NCBI RefSeq assembly: GCF_050003625.1
Contig: NC_134397.1
Location: forward strand, 98,936,162 to 99,000,161
DNA from: Haematobia irritans
Lineage: Eukaryota > Arthropoda > Insecta > Diptera > Muscidae
Direction: 5' to 3'
DNA: 64,000 nucleotides
Both the position numbers and the translations under genes were made by a program. Each line of letters begins with the position of its first letter. Within the stretch, counting starts at the first letter, position 1. The notes under the pieces are model-generated. The model did not search any database, was not told where the DNA came from, and saw only the letters and a list, made by a program, of their open reading frames with translations. Of this stretch, positions 22,565-33,159 are shown in pieces.

Positions 22565-23370
22565 GACGGTTTATATGGGAACTATATATAATTATGGACC
22601 GATATGGACCAATTTTTGCATGGTTGTTAGAGACCATATACTAACACCATGTTCCAAATTTCAACTGGATCGGATGAATTTTGCTCTTCCAAGAGGCTCC
22701 GGAGGTCAAATCTGGGGATCGGTTTATATGGGGGCTATATATAATTATGGACCGATATGGACCAATTTTTGCATAGTTATTAGAGGCCGTAAACTAACAT
22801 CAGGTACCAAATTTCAACCGGATCGGATGAATTTTGCCCCTCCAAGAGGTTCCGGAGGTCAAATCTGGGGATCGGTTTATATGGGGGCTATATATAATTA
22901 TGGACCGATATGGACCAATTTTTGCATGGTTGTTAAAAACCGTATACTAAGACCACGTACTAAATTTCAACCGGATCGGATGAATTTTGCTCCTCCAAGA
23001 GGCTCCGGTGGTCAAATCTGGGAATCGGTTTATATGGGAGCTATATATAATTATGGACCGATATGGACCAATTTTTGCATGGTTGTTAGAGGCCGTATAC
23101 TAACATCAGGTACCAAATTTCAACCGGATCGGATGAATTTTGCCCCTCCAAAAGTCTCCGGAGGTCAAATCTGGGGATCGGTTTATATGGGGGCTATATA
23201 TATTTATGGACCGATATGGACCAATTTTTGCGTGGTTGTTAGAGACCGTATACTAAGACCACGTACAAAATTTCAACCGGATCGGATGAATTTTGCTGCT
23301 CCGGGAGGCTCCCCAAGCCAAATTTGGGGATCGGTTTATATGGGGGCTATACGTAAACGTGGTCCGATAT
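22565..23370 (+). repeat. 153-bp tandem repeat array, frame-preserving
   Basis: Five units start at 22565 (one base shorter), 22717, 22870, 23023 and 23176, with a partial unit from 23329. Each reads GATCGGTTTATATGGG near the start. Because 153 is divisible by three, an open frame of 379 codons (22497-23636) runs through the array. It encodes only the repeat and should not be taken as a gene. Confidence 0.92.
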
Positions 23371-23471
23371 GGCCCATTTTCAATACCATCCGACCTACAT
23401 CAATAACAACTACTTGTGCCAAGTTTCAAGTCGATAGCTTGTTTCGTTCGGAAGTTAGCGTGATTTCCACA

Positions 23472-23543
23472 GACGGACGGACAGCCGGACAGACGGACAG
23501 ACGGACGGACGGACAGACGGACAGACGGACGGACGGACGGACA
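23472..23543 (+). repeat. GGAC/GACAGACG short tandem repeat
   Basis: A run of ACGGACGG and ACAGACGG units about 70 bp long near the right end of the nested element. Confidence 0.9.
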
Positions 23544-23675
23544 TGCTTAGATCGACTCAGAATTTCACCACGACCCAGAATATATATACTTTATGGGGTC
23601 TTAGAGCAATATTTCGATGTGTTACAAACGGAATGACAAAGTTAATATACCCCCATCCTATGGTGGAGGGTATAA

Positions 23676-26400
23676 AAATCGGCCGCCATGGTGGACTACG
23701 GAGTTAAGTAATATGAGGAAATCCTGCAGGAAGCTCTTTAACAAAGCAAAGTCCACAAGAGCTCCGGAGGATTGGGACACTTACAAGATGAATCTGAGAG
23801 AATATAAACGAGAACTGAGAAGGTCTCAACAACACTCTTGGGATGATTACTGTAGCAGTATTGAGAATACGTCAGAGGCTTCCAGACTACGGAAGGTACT
23901 AGCATCCACTAACACCGCTCCAGGTTTCAATAAAACATCGGAGGGAAATTGGACAACGTCCAGTGAGGAGACGTTGGAGGTACTTTTGGACACACTTCCC
24001 TGGAAATCAGACGGTTGAACCATGTTCCGGCGGTGTAACAGAGGCTCAGCGATCATTTCCTATCGAGGAAATTGTGTCGGAATCTAGAATAAAATGGGCT
24101 TTAAATAGCTTTGGACCATTCAAATCCCCCGGACCTGATGGAATTACTCCGGCGGAGTTACAGGCAGTGGCTGAAAGAGTTATCCCCTGGTTGACGGTGA
24201 TATATAAACGATGTGTAAACTTAGCATATATTCCAGAAAAGTGGAGGGAAACAAAAGTCGTCTTCATACCTAAAGCAGGAAAAGCCTCTCACTCGAGTGC
24301 GAAGGATTTCCGACCAATCAGTTTATCCTCATTCCTACTTAATACCCTGGAGAGGATGATAGACATGTATCTTAGAACTAGCGTGGATTCAAGTTTGCTC
24401 TCGAAACGACAGCATGCATACTCGAAGGGCAGGTCTACTGAGACCGCATTGCATGAACTAGTCAGCTTTATTGAAAGCTCACTATCTGTCAAAGAATACA
24501 CAATCGTGGCGTTTCTAGACATCGAAGGGCGTTCAATAATGTCCATCCGAGCTCGATATTAAATGGACTGACAACTCTGAATGTTGATCCAGGTATACTT
24601 AGGCTGTTAGACGAACTTCTAATAAAGAGACGTATTTCAGCCACACTAGGGCAAACAAACATACAAAGGTATGTGAACAGAGGCACTCCCCAAGGAGGAG
24701 TTCTATCACCTCTTCTTTGGAATGTTGCTATAAACAACCTTCTGGTTTCCCTAGAAAAAGAAAGGATAAAAGTGGTGGCATACGCAGATGATGTGGCGCT
24801 AGCAGTCAGGGGAAAATTCCCATCCACAATCAGAGATATTATACAGAGAGCTCTCCGGATGACTGAGAAATGGGCGAAAGATAATGGTCTTGGTGTAAAT
24901 CCAGCAAAGACAGAACTAGTCATGTACTGCAAAGATCGTAAAACTCCCACGGTTAGGCCCATTTCCTTAGGGGGTACTGAAATTCCCTTTGGTGAGTGTG
25001 CAAAATACCTTGGCGTTATTTTGGACAGGAAGCTGAATTTTAGGCTTAATATTGAAGAGAGGGCGAGAAAAGCCACGGTAGCTTTGTACTCGTGCAAAAA
25101 GGCAATAGGGAAAAAGTGGGGACTAAAACCAAAAATTGTGCATTGGCTATACACTGCAGTAGTTAGACCTATAATGCTATATGGTGTTGTAGTCTGGTGG
25201 CCGGCACTTCAGAAACCGACTTGTTTAGATAAAGTTCAGCGTATGGCGAGCTTATGTATCTCAGGCGCATTTAGTAAGACAGGAACAGACTCCCTTAATG
25301 TCATGCTACATCTATTGCCTTTAGACATTTTGGCCAAACAGTCAGCTGCAACAACGGCTGTGCGGTTGCGCGAGCTATCGCTGTGGTCGGAAAAAATGTA
25401 CGGTCATAGTTCGGTCCTCAAAATAATGCCAGATGTGCCTAACGTAGTGGATTATACCCTGGCAAAACCACTTTTCGACAAAAAGTTTGAAACTCTAATT
25501 CCCAACAGTGAGGCGTGGTGTACACAGACCCCGGGGAATAAAAGATATATAGATTTCTATACTGATGGCTCCAAATTGAATGGACAAGTGGGGTTCGGAG
25601 TATATTCTAAAGATCTGGAAATTCGAATAGCGAAAAGATTACCTAATCACTGTAGTGTTTTTCAGGCTGAAATATTAGCAATAAGAGAGGTGGCGAATTG
25701 GCTGAGAAGTAATGTTCCAACAAATATTGGCATTAATATATACTCAGACAGTCAACCTGCAATAAAATCCTTGGACTCTGTGTTCCTCAACTCGAAAACG
25801 GCCATCGACTGCCGCAAATCTCTCAATGAGATGGCTGAGCAGTACAATATTCACCTAATATGGGTGCCTGGCCATAGGAACATACCGGGGAACTGCGAAG
25901 CGGATGAGTTGGCAAGGCTAGGGACTACCTTACATATTCCAGGGGAACTGGAATTTGTTGGTATGCCCCTAGCTACCTGCAAGCTCATGCTGCGTGAGAA
26001 GGCTGTTAGGATGGCAAATGTTCGATGGGAGAATTGCAAGGGTTGTAACGACACCAAGCAAATATGGCCCCATTTCAACTTAAACCGCACACTAGATATG
26101 CTAATGTTCTCGAGACGTCAGATATCACTCCTGATATCTGCTATAACGGGTCGCTGCCTGATAGGCGATTTTGCAAAAACTATTGGCGCGAAGTATAATG
26201 ACTATTGTATGAGCTGTCATGATGCGGAGGAAAAAGAATCAATTAAACACCTCTTGTGTGAGTGTCCTGCATTTTGTGTAAAGCGCAAGCAACTTTTAGG
26301 AGCATATAGCTTCAGATTACTGGCGGATCTGGAAAACGTTAACTTAAGCAGTCTGCTAATGTTTTTGGAACAATCTGGTTGGTTCAACAAAGAAAAATAA
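23676..26400 (+). pseudogene. LINE C-1 ORF2 part 2: RT, RNase H and Cys/His tail
   Basis: It resumes with PWWTTELSNMRKSCRK. A small deletion and frameshift near 23990 and a missing G in the run at 24537-24539 (GGGG in the other copy) are the only breaks seen. RT shows SPGPDGITPAEL, DFRPISLSSFLL, TIVAFLDIEG, RGTPQGGVLSPLLW and the catalytic VAYADDVAL (about 24777). RNase H is complete: YTDGSKLNG, QAEILAI, IYSDSQPA and NCEADELARLG hold all four acidic residues, with WVPGHRN. The tail carries CMSCHDAEEKESIKHLLCECP. Role: RNA-to-DNA copying and removal of the RNA strand. A recent, nearly intact copy. Confidence 0.85.
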
Positions 26401-26537
26401 TCAAGAAGGTTCAGCGGTTAAAACTAGAAGTGCCCATATGTAATAGGTACTTTTAGTTAATGTGGTATCACAATGGACTGAATAGTCTAAGTGAGCCTGA
26501 ATCTTAATCGGGCTGCCACTTTAACCTAACCTAACCT
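26401..26537 (+). other. LINE C 3' UTR with CCTAA-type tail
   Basis: The UTR is 137 bp and ends in three CCTAA-like units (TTAACCTAACCTAACCT). The target duplication follows at once. The tail is the presumed site of reverse transcription start. The motif equals the common insect telomere repeat read on the other strand. Confidence 0.8.
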
Positions 26538-26550
26538 ACAATGGATTTTC
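26538..26550 (+). repeat. Target-site duplication, right of LINE C-1
   Basis: Exact repeat of the 13 bp at 19307-19319. Confidence 0.92.
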
Positions 26551-26662
26551 GACCCAAAAATGTTACATGTTCCCCGTCAAAAAATAACATTTTGGTCATA
26601 TTCCTTCTCTGTGTGTACTTAACAAAATATTTTGTGCAATTCATAGCATAATTCTGTCAATA

Positions 26663-27066
26663 GGGCTGTTTTCTTTTAGCACTGGATACCCTAAGCCGTG
26701 AAGGACTAAAAGAAAACAGAGTACTCGCTTATACAGAACATCTCCAAAAATATGCAACACTGTCATCAGCTGTTTAAATACAATCACAGAAAAGAAGTTA
26801 AATCTTCCATTTTTAATATATGAAATGCTCCAATTTGTAATAAATATTTACTGCTGCGATTATTTATGACACTGTACCACTTTGAATTTCATGTTTTTTG
26901 ATATATTAGTCACAATAAGTTGCTATTGTGAATCACTTTATCAAAATACAATCCGGCAACATCGGCGCGACTTGCACTGATGAGTTGTTCTGGATAGAAC
27001 ACCAGTGCAACGATGTTCTGAATAGCCCATACAAATGTTGCATCCAGTGCTAAAAGAAAACAGCCC
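26663..27066. mobile_element. 404-bp MITE with 25-bp perfect TIRs
   Basis: The left end GGGCTGTTTTCTTTTAGCAC continues to GGAT, and the complement of the right end is identical over 25 bp. TA flanks both sides (26661-26662, 27067-27068), fitting a Tc1/mariner-type duplication. No coding capacity. Its 25-bp perfect TIRs suggest a fairly recent insertion. Confidence 0.9.
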
Positions 27067-27271
27067 TAATTTTAATTTAATTTCAATAATTTGTCAATAC
27101 ACCAATAAATGTTACAGGTCATTGAACAAACCAAATTCAAAAATATTTGTTGAGGATTAATCGTAACGTTCAACAACAATTATTTTGTACTGTTGAATGC
27201 TCAACAAATTACTTACAAATTATGTTATTGAGAACACAAATTATTTGTTGCCTTCTGATGGTAACGAATGC
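27067..27271. other. AT-rich sequence with CAACAAAT motifs, part of split repeat
   Basis: No gene. Repeated CAACAAAT/ATTTGTTG motifs (27145-27255) match in style 18795-18910 and 31985-32060. It ends in the AATGC target duplication (27267-27271) of the BEL element. Confidence 0.3.
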
Positions 27272-28022
27272 TGTTGAGAAAAATTCCCTTTTATCTCAGA
27301 AATGTTGAAAAGAAAAAAAATTCTTAATAAAAGGGTTGAACAAGTTTTATTTATTTGCTGGAAGAAAAATTGTTAATAATATAAGAAAAGTAATGATACT
27401 TAGATGTTTACTGTTTGACTGCCAAAAATAGAGAGACAGAATTTATTTTCTATTCAATACTTGAAACCTCATAAAAATATATTGAACATAAATATAAATG
27501 TAAAACTTAAAGTATATCATTGCATACGTTTGTATATTCATTTTGCAGAGATGTATCAAAGATGTCGAGGTTCGACGATAAAGTAAACAATGTTCGATGA
27601 CAATGTTGCAACATCAATGCATTTGCATATACAAACGTGCCAATGTAAATTGTAAATATATATGTTTGATAATATATTTCTGCACACAGCTGCTTTCTGC
27701 TTTTCTGCAATCCACAACATGAACCGATGCATTCATTGCTTAAGTAATGGGTTCGATATGCGATGATATTGCTTAGGGTTTGATACTGTGGTGATGGCAA
27801 CGATGAAGTGGGGGCAAGCATAGCAAACGTTACAAACGAAAGAAACTATGCATTGATCTCTGCTAATGAAGTGATCGATGATCATTAATGCCGATGATGA
27901 TAATGAAGTTTTGCATGTGCATTAATGAAGTTTTGGTTAATTGGATGAAATTGTCGACGGTATTTTGATCGATGGTTTTGAGTGTTATATGGGTTGACGA
28001 AATGCAAATATTTTCGTCAACA
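27272..28022 (-). repeat. BEL left LTR (3' LTR of the minus-strand element)
   Basis: 751 bp, starting TGTTGAG and ending CGTCAACA on the plus strand. It aligns with the right LTR except for the MITE in the latter and a small AGTTGAAA-type length change. It provides the empty site for that MITE. Confidence 0.9.
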
Positions 28023-28534
28023 TTCTCCCCCCGAAGAACGAATGTTTTTGAGTCCAGGATGTTAAAGGATGGCCTATCGTTGGAAGTGTTTTATTTGGGC
28101 TATGCCACAGCTATGCTTCGACTCACAGCTAAGGATAAAAAGGCTCCATCCTAAACATATACTTGGGAGATGAACTTCGTCTTTAGTGGTTTTCGAAACT
28201 AGATGTAGTGTAGAAATAAAACTAAAAATTTTGAAAAGATTAGTAAAAATTTAAGGGTAAGTTTAAATTGAAAAGTTTATTTAGTTTTATAGTAAGTAGT
28301 TTTTGGTTTAAAGTAGGTTTGTTGAGATTTAAAGTAAATAGGTGTAGTGTAGTGTAGCGTATAAGTAAAGTGATCAAGTTAAATTTCTAAAAATGTAAAG
28401 TAGTGATTTTTTTTATATGCAACCATTTAATGATATTCATAGCTTTTATTTACTTATTTTTGCCATTTGACAATATTTCGGTAAATGAAAATCAAGAAAA
28501 TGTAATTTCGTTTTTTCTTATATGTTGAACTTCA
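28023..28534. other. BEL internal remnant without recognisable gene
   Basis: AT-rich, with TAAAGTA/GTAGTGTAG-like runs and no coding similarity. This is where the pol and 3' internal region of the BEL element should be; it is collapsed or decayed. Confidence 0.5.
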
Positions 28535-30530
28535 TCACAACGTAAACGATTTTTTCTCAGGAATCTTTGGTCGGGACGGCTGCGAGCTACTTTCACAGTT
28601 TGACAATTTTTCCCTTGAGATAATATCTAGTGACGATTTCAATTGGAAATCGTTCGGCCAAGCTCTTGTGAAAAGCTTTTTGAAGTGGCAAGTTCTCAGA
28701 TGATTTCGTTTGTTCACTTTATTTATGGGTGAAAAGTTATGATGAATAGATTTAATATTCACGTTATGAACATGAATTTGTTTTGATAAAGATGAATTGC
28801 TGGGACCTGAAAATACCCAGCCGAAGTAAGTATTTTGGAAAAATAAGTATTTTGGAAAAATAAGTCCTAGTATAAGATCGATGGAGTCGGAGTTGTAGTA
28901 GTAAGGATCAGCGAGGCTCTCTATTTCTATGTCGGGCAAAGAAATATTTTTTGATATGGGATCAGGAGTGTAAGATGAAATATTTGGGAGTACAAGAGCA
29001 GTACATGAAATCACTGATCTCCCTTTACGATTAGAAAGAACAAGGTCAACTGTATGTTTGGATAAGTTTTCACCACCGTTGCCAATACCAACAACTCTAC
29101 AGTGCGATCGAGTTCAATCCTATTTGGTCCACGATGAAATCTGAAATTAAACTGCATTGAGAACCAGGATCAAGTAAAGCCCTGAGTTTAAAGATTCCAC
29201 GGCTCGTAGACACGTTCAGCCTTATGGTGTACAAAAGGACCGAAGAAAAGTTTTGTGCACTGTGTGTAGCAACTTGATCAGGAGGATTTGTTGTGGGGGT
29301 TACAGGCTCGTTAGGATGAAGAACTGTGTGGTGTGGTTGTTGGCAAATTATACAACGGAAAATCGATTGACAACTGTCCGTGTCATGACCAACTACAAAA
29401 CAATTGTGACAAATATTCTTTTCTGCAATGAAATTAATTTTATTCGTTAAAGGTAAAGCAAGAAATTTGTAACATTTTTCAAGAAAGTGACTTTTTTCAC
29501 AAAAAGAACAAAGTGGATTGTTTTGCGAAGAAACTTTTACTGAGTGGCATGAAGATTTTTGGCCATGAGAAAAGTTATTAGAATTATGCTTTGTAGAAGA
29601 AGGAATTTCATCATTAATGGACTCCAGAGTTCTGAAAGTCCTTTCCAAGAACGAAAAGAGTTCTGAGAGCTGGGGAATCTCTGTGGAGGATTTCAGAGAT
29701 TGCTCCCAATCTCTGCGAGATTGTAGATCGAGTTTTTGGGCCAGAAGATGAATAATTAGTGGATCCCAAGTTTTGGTATCCACATCCAGATTCTGGAGAG
29801 AAGAAATACATTCTCGAGAGGAATCTAACAAAGTCTTGATAGACTGAAAACTACCATCTGATTTTGGCACATTAAAAAGTTTGGAGATTAGGTTACCAAC
29901 AAACATTCGCTTGTTATGATATCTTGATTCAAGGATTCTCCATGCGGAGTCATAATTAGCCTCGGTGGCTGAAATATTACGAATTAAATTGGCAGCTTCG
30001 CCCTCGAGTGTACCACGAAGATAATAGAATTTTTGGATTTTATTTAGCGAGTCGTTTTGGTGAACAAGTGAAAAATAAATATCACGGAAAGGGATCCAAT
30101 CTATGTATTTACCTGAGAATTTTGGTAAGGAGATTTTTGGGAGCTTCGAATCGGAGCATAAAGTCATGTCGGATCGACAATGTGGTGCTACAAAAGTACT
30201 TGCCGTTGGTGATTGCATCACGAAGCGATCAGGAAGAGAATCGATTAGTTTCCCTTTGAAAATTAAGTACTTTTCCGAAAAGTCAAAATAGAAATCATTT
30301 TCCAGATAAGACACTTCGTTAGTAAGCAAAGAGGAATCTCTAACATATTGTAAAATTGTCTCATGTTGAGCCTCAAATCTATTAAAAATATCATCTATTC
30401 TTTGGGTCATTGCGGTAACATAACCATGTGTTTTTTCGGCTGAACTTCTTGCTTCAAAACGTTGTTGATATTTTGTTAATAAGACTAACAATTCTTGTTG
30501 TTCATCTATAAAGCCAGAAAGTTCACTCAT
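28535..30530 (-). pseudogene. gag-pro: BEL/Pao Gag and protease
   Basis: On the minus strand ATG 30530 (MSELSGFIDEQQELL) is the probable start; the frame is open further upstream to 30665. A capsid-type region (about residues 100-330; LPKISLPKFSGKYIDWIPF, FYYLRGTLEGEAANLI) matches the DUF1759 family of Pao/BEL Gag. Cys/His clusters follow: CSFCEKSHFLEKC, CHNCFVVGHDTDSC and CIICQQPHH. The protease has ALLDPGSQCSLIS, where the usual Asp-Ser-Gly reads Asp-Pro-Gly, so activity is doubtful. A frameshift at about 29100 separates the protease C-terminal part (28535-29014; LVLPNISSY, LILGLIFPKY). Role: particle formation and polyprotein cleavage. Pol is missing. Confidence 0.82.
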
Positions 30531-30964
30531 GGTTATGTTCACGCAAAACCACTGAAAGTAGAAAAACACACAGAATGAAAGAAAATGTGCTTTCGTTATA
30601 AAACAATCTTGCGAAAATTCAACTGGGCAAGTTTTGATACGCACGGATCCAGAATTTATGAACAATTTCAGAAAATACCACAGAAAAACATACGAATCAC
30701 GATTTATATTTGATAAATATACCGATTTATAAAAAACGATAAATTTAATTTACCAAGCGCGCAGAAAAGATAGTACCAATTAGTTTTCGTTTACAACCAA
30801 AAAAAAAATAAATTTTAATTCAATTAAAGCATATGTGCGAAACTATTGGTTTTCCTACTTGAAGAAAGTTTTGTTCACCAAATGCCTAAGAAAATTCTCC
30901 TTTCACTCGCGTATAATTAAACAAAGAATTTTTAATTATTTAATTTGAAATAGAATACGATGAA

Positions 30965-30990
30965 ATTCCCGGGTTTCGGCAGCAATAAAA
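30965..30990 (-). other. BEL primer-binding site
   Basis: Directly downstream (minus strand) of the LTR end is TGCTGCCGAAACCCGGGA, close to the TGGTGCCGAAACCCGGGA primer site known for BEL/roo-type elements (from memory). Confidence 0.6.
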
Positions 30991-31979
30991 TGTTGAGAAA
31001 AATTCCCTTTTATCTCAGAAATGTTGAAAGTTGAAAAGAAAAAAATTCTTAATAAAAGGGTTGAACAAGTTCTATTTATTTGCTGGAAGAAAAATTGCTA
31101 ATAATATAAGAAAAGTAATGATACTTACCCCCATTTTCAGGAAGCTCCGTTAGTGCTACGTTAGCTAACGAACTTTTAAATCGTACTATGGACATGTCTG
31201 TCATCATGTCTATATATTCCATATGCCAGTTAGGAACTTAACTGCTAAAAATTTTTCTGTTAAAGTTAACAGGAGAAAAGATATTTCGATTTTACTTTCT
31301 GTTAACTGGGAGTTAAAGTCTAACGGAGATACATGAAAATGGCCGTTAGATGTTTACTGTTTGACTGCCAAAAATAGAGAGACAGAATTTATTTTCTATT
31401 CAATACTTGAAACCTCATAAAAATATATTGAACATAAATATAAATGTAAAACTTAAAGTATATCATTGCATACGTTTGTATATTCATTTTGCAGAGATGT
31501 ATCAAAGATGTCGAAGTTCGACTATAAAGTAAACAATGTTCGATGACAATGTTGCAACATCAATGCAGTTGCATATACAAACGTGCCAATGTAAATTGTA
31601 AATATATATGTTTGATAATATATTTCTGCACACAGCTGCTTTCTGCTTTTCTGCAATCCACAACATGAACCGATGCATTCATTGCTTAAGTAATGGGTTC
31701 GATATGCGATGATATTGCTTAGGGTTTGATACTGTGGTGATGGCAACGATGAAGTGGGGGGCAAGCATAGCAAACGTTACAAACGAAAGAAACTATGCAT
31801 TGATCTCTGCTAATGAAGTGATCGATGATCATTAATGCCGATGATGATAATGAAGTTTTGCATGTGCATTAATGAAGTTTTGGTTAATTGGATGAAATTG
31901 CCGACGGTATTTTGATCGATGGTTTTGAGTGTTATATGGGTTGACGAAATGCAAATATTTTCGTCAACAAATGCTAACA
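30991..31979 (-). repeat. BEL right LTR (5' LTR), carrying a MITE
   Basis: Same ends as the left LTR (TGTTGAG...GTCAACA). 989 bp because it contains the 218-bp MITE at 31128-31345 plus its TTA duplication. Confidence 0.9.
31128..31345. mobile_element. 218-bp MITE with TTA duplication (PIF/Harbinger-like)
   Basis: Present in the right BEL LTR and absent from the left one, where the site reads TTAGATG. TTA flanks both ends (31125-31127, 31346-31348). The ends are imperfect inverted repeats with CCATTTTCA and CTCCGTTAG in common. A three-base TTA duplication fits the PIF/Harbinger superfamily. It inserted after the BEL element. Confidence 0.88.
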
Positions 31980-31984
31980 ACTTT

Positions 31985-32092
31985 TTTGTAATAATGGTTA
32001 TTAATAAATTAGTTTGTTGCAGGAAAATTAACAAATTTTGTTATTGGTTTTCCAACAAAAGTAATTGGTTCTCAAACTTATTTTATCTGTGT
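31985..32092. other. Right part of the split AT-rich repeat
   Basis: Continues the sequence interrupted by the BEL element and ends near CTTATTTTATCTGTGTA, which resembles TACACA-type ends of other TIR repeats in this window. No gene. Confidence 0.3.
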
Positions 32093-32223
32093 ACATTCTT
32101 ATCAAGCGGTGTTGTCAATACTTGTACTGTTGATTTGTGGTCAAACGGTGTTGTCAATACTTGTATTGTTGAATTGTGTTTTTGGTGTTTTTTAGTTTTG
32201 TGACATCTTAGTATATTGAGGCA

Positions 32224-33157
32224 GTGGGATATTTTCATTTGATTTTTGTTATGGTTTTTTTTTATAATTGTAAAATTGCTTCTGATGATGAGATTGCTAT
32301 TGTATGCTGGCTTTGTAATGGGCACTGGCATTCGAAATGTGCTGGACTTGCTGGAAGGGTGATAGATGAGTTGTACGTTAGTAACAGCGGTCTTAGATGG
32401 TGTTGTGTGAGATGTAGGAAGATTAGTGTGGAGTTCTATAACTTTTTTAGGGCATCTATGATTTGTATTCGAACTTTGTTAAATTTTCGACGTTGTTTGA
32501 TAGGTTTCCGGATCTTTCGCCATTTGTTGCCTCTACTGTATCGGGGACGAAACAGAAGAGGTCTTCCAAGAAGTCTTCGCCGAAGGAGGGTCGTACTAAG
32601 GTTGTTGGGACTGGGGCAGCCGAAATCTGGTGTGGGATCATCAACGGTTGGGGGGGTGTCCGCAGGTGTAAGGGGTACGAAGGATGCGATGCCTAGTGTT
32701 TCCGGTCCGTCGGAAGGTGGTGCCGTATCATCACTGCCCCGAACGGCTGAGACTGCTCCTATTGCTTGTCATCCTGTTCCAGGTATTCCTTTGGTGACTG
32801 ACTCGATATCGTCTTCTTCGCGGGGTCGTGGGGTTGAAAAGCTGGAGGAAACTCATTATGGCTGCTTCAAAGAGGGTAGTTTTTGTTTCTCGGTTTTCCC
32901 CGGAGACGACGGCTGAGGATATTGCTTTTTATATTAGGTCTAGGGTCGATGATATATCGGGTTTTAGAGCTATTAGGTTGAAGTCTTAGTTCTCTGAGAA
33001 TAGGTCTTCATTTAAGATTATTGTTGATGCTGATCTCTTCGATACGCTGTGTAATCGTGATTTTTGGCCTCCTAGGGCATTCTTTAAGGAGTTTGGTGAT
33101 CGGTCGGATAAATTAGCTATATTACCTAGCAGGACTCCTCCATCTCCAGAAAACTGA
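32224..33157 (+). pseudogene. LINE D ORF1 with PHD finger
   Basis: From about 32265 the frame reads a PHD/zinc-finger pattern: CWLCNGHWHSKCAGL...WCCVRCRKI. After a frameshift near 32450 a Ser/Lys-rich linker follows (SGTKQKRSSKKSSPKEGR). Then comes a Gly/Ser-rich part and, in another frame from about 32855, RVVFVSRFSPETTAEDIAFYI, SSFKIIVDADLFDTLC and FWPPRAFFKEF, the C-terminal domain found in CR1-type ORF1 proteins with PHD fingers. A TAG interrupts it near 32985. Role: nucleic-acid-binding LINE particle protein. Several frameshifts make it a pseudogene. Confidence 0.72.
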
Positions 33158-33159
33158 GT

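Larger units (their letters stand above)
21468..23675. mobile_element. 2.2-kb tandem-repeat element nested in LINE C-1
   Basis: Comparison with the second LINE copy shows this block is inserted between codons of ORF2. Near its left end CGGCCGTAAG...TACCCTCCACCATGG occurs, and near its right end TATGGTGGAGGGTATA then CGGCCG: the ends carry an inverted motif CCCTCCACCAT. It contains a 29-bp repeat array, a 153-bp repeat array and a GGAC/GACA short-repeat block. No transposase or RT is present. Similar sequences are, to my memory, very common in calyptrate fly genomes. The class (non-autonomous DNA element or satellite-bearing repeat) is not determined. Confidence 0.75.
19320..26537 (+). mobile_element. 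LINE C-1, full-length LOA-like non-LTR retrotransposon
   Basis: Bounded by exact 13-bp target duplications. It has a short 5' UTR, ORF1, and an overlapping ORF2 with endonuclease, RT, RNase H and a Cys/His tail. It ends in AACCTAACCTAACCT. Without the nested repeat element (about 21468-23675) it is about 5.0 kb. A second copy lies on the minus strand at 49192-55142. The start LQINLHHCKAAC of the endonuclease and the presence of RNase H suggest the LOA clade; Jockey/R1 relatives remain possible. Confidence 0.85.
27272..31979 (-). mobile_element. BEL/Pao LTR retrotransposon, internally deleted
   Basis: Two LTRs (27272-28022 and 30991-31979) enclose a gag and protease remnant read on the minus strand. 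The element is flanked by an exact 5-bp duplication AATGC (27267-27271 and 31980-31984), as expected for BEL/Pao. The RT, RNase H and integrase genes are absent between 28022 and 28535, so most of pol was deleted. Its insertion split an AT-rich repeat. Confidence 0.9.

Noticed and set aside
22497..23636. 379-residue open frame as a protein gene
   Set aside because: It is translation of a 153-bp tandem repeat with a period divisible by three, inside a nested repeat element.
32083..32331. Minus-strand frame of 82 codons over the LINE D leader
   Set aside because: It reflects the duplicated leader phrase on the opposite strand and has no known motif.
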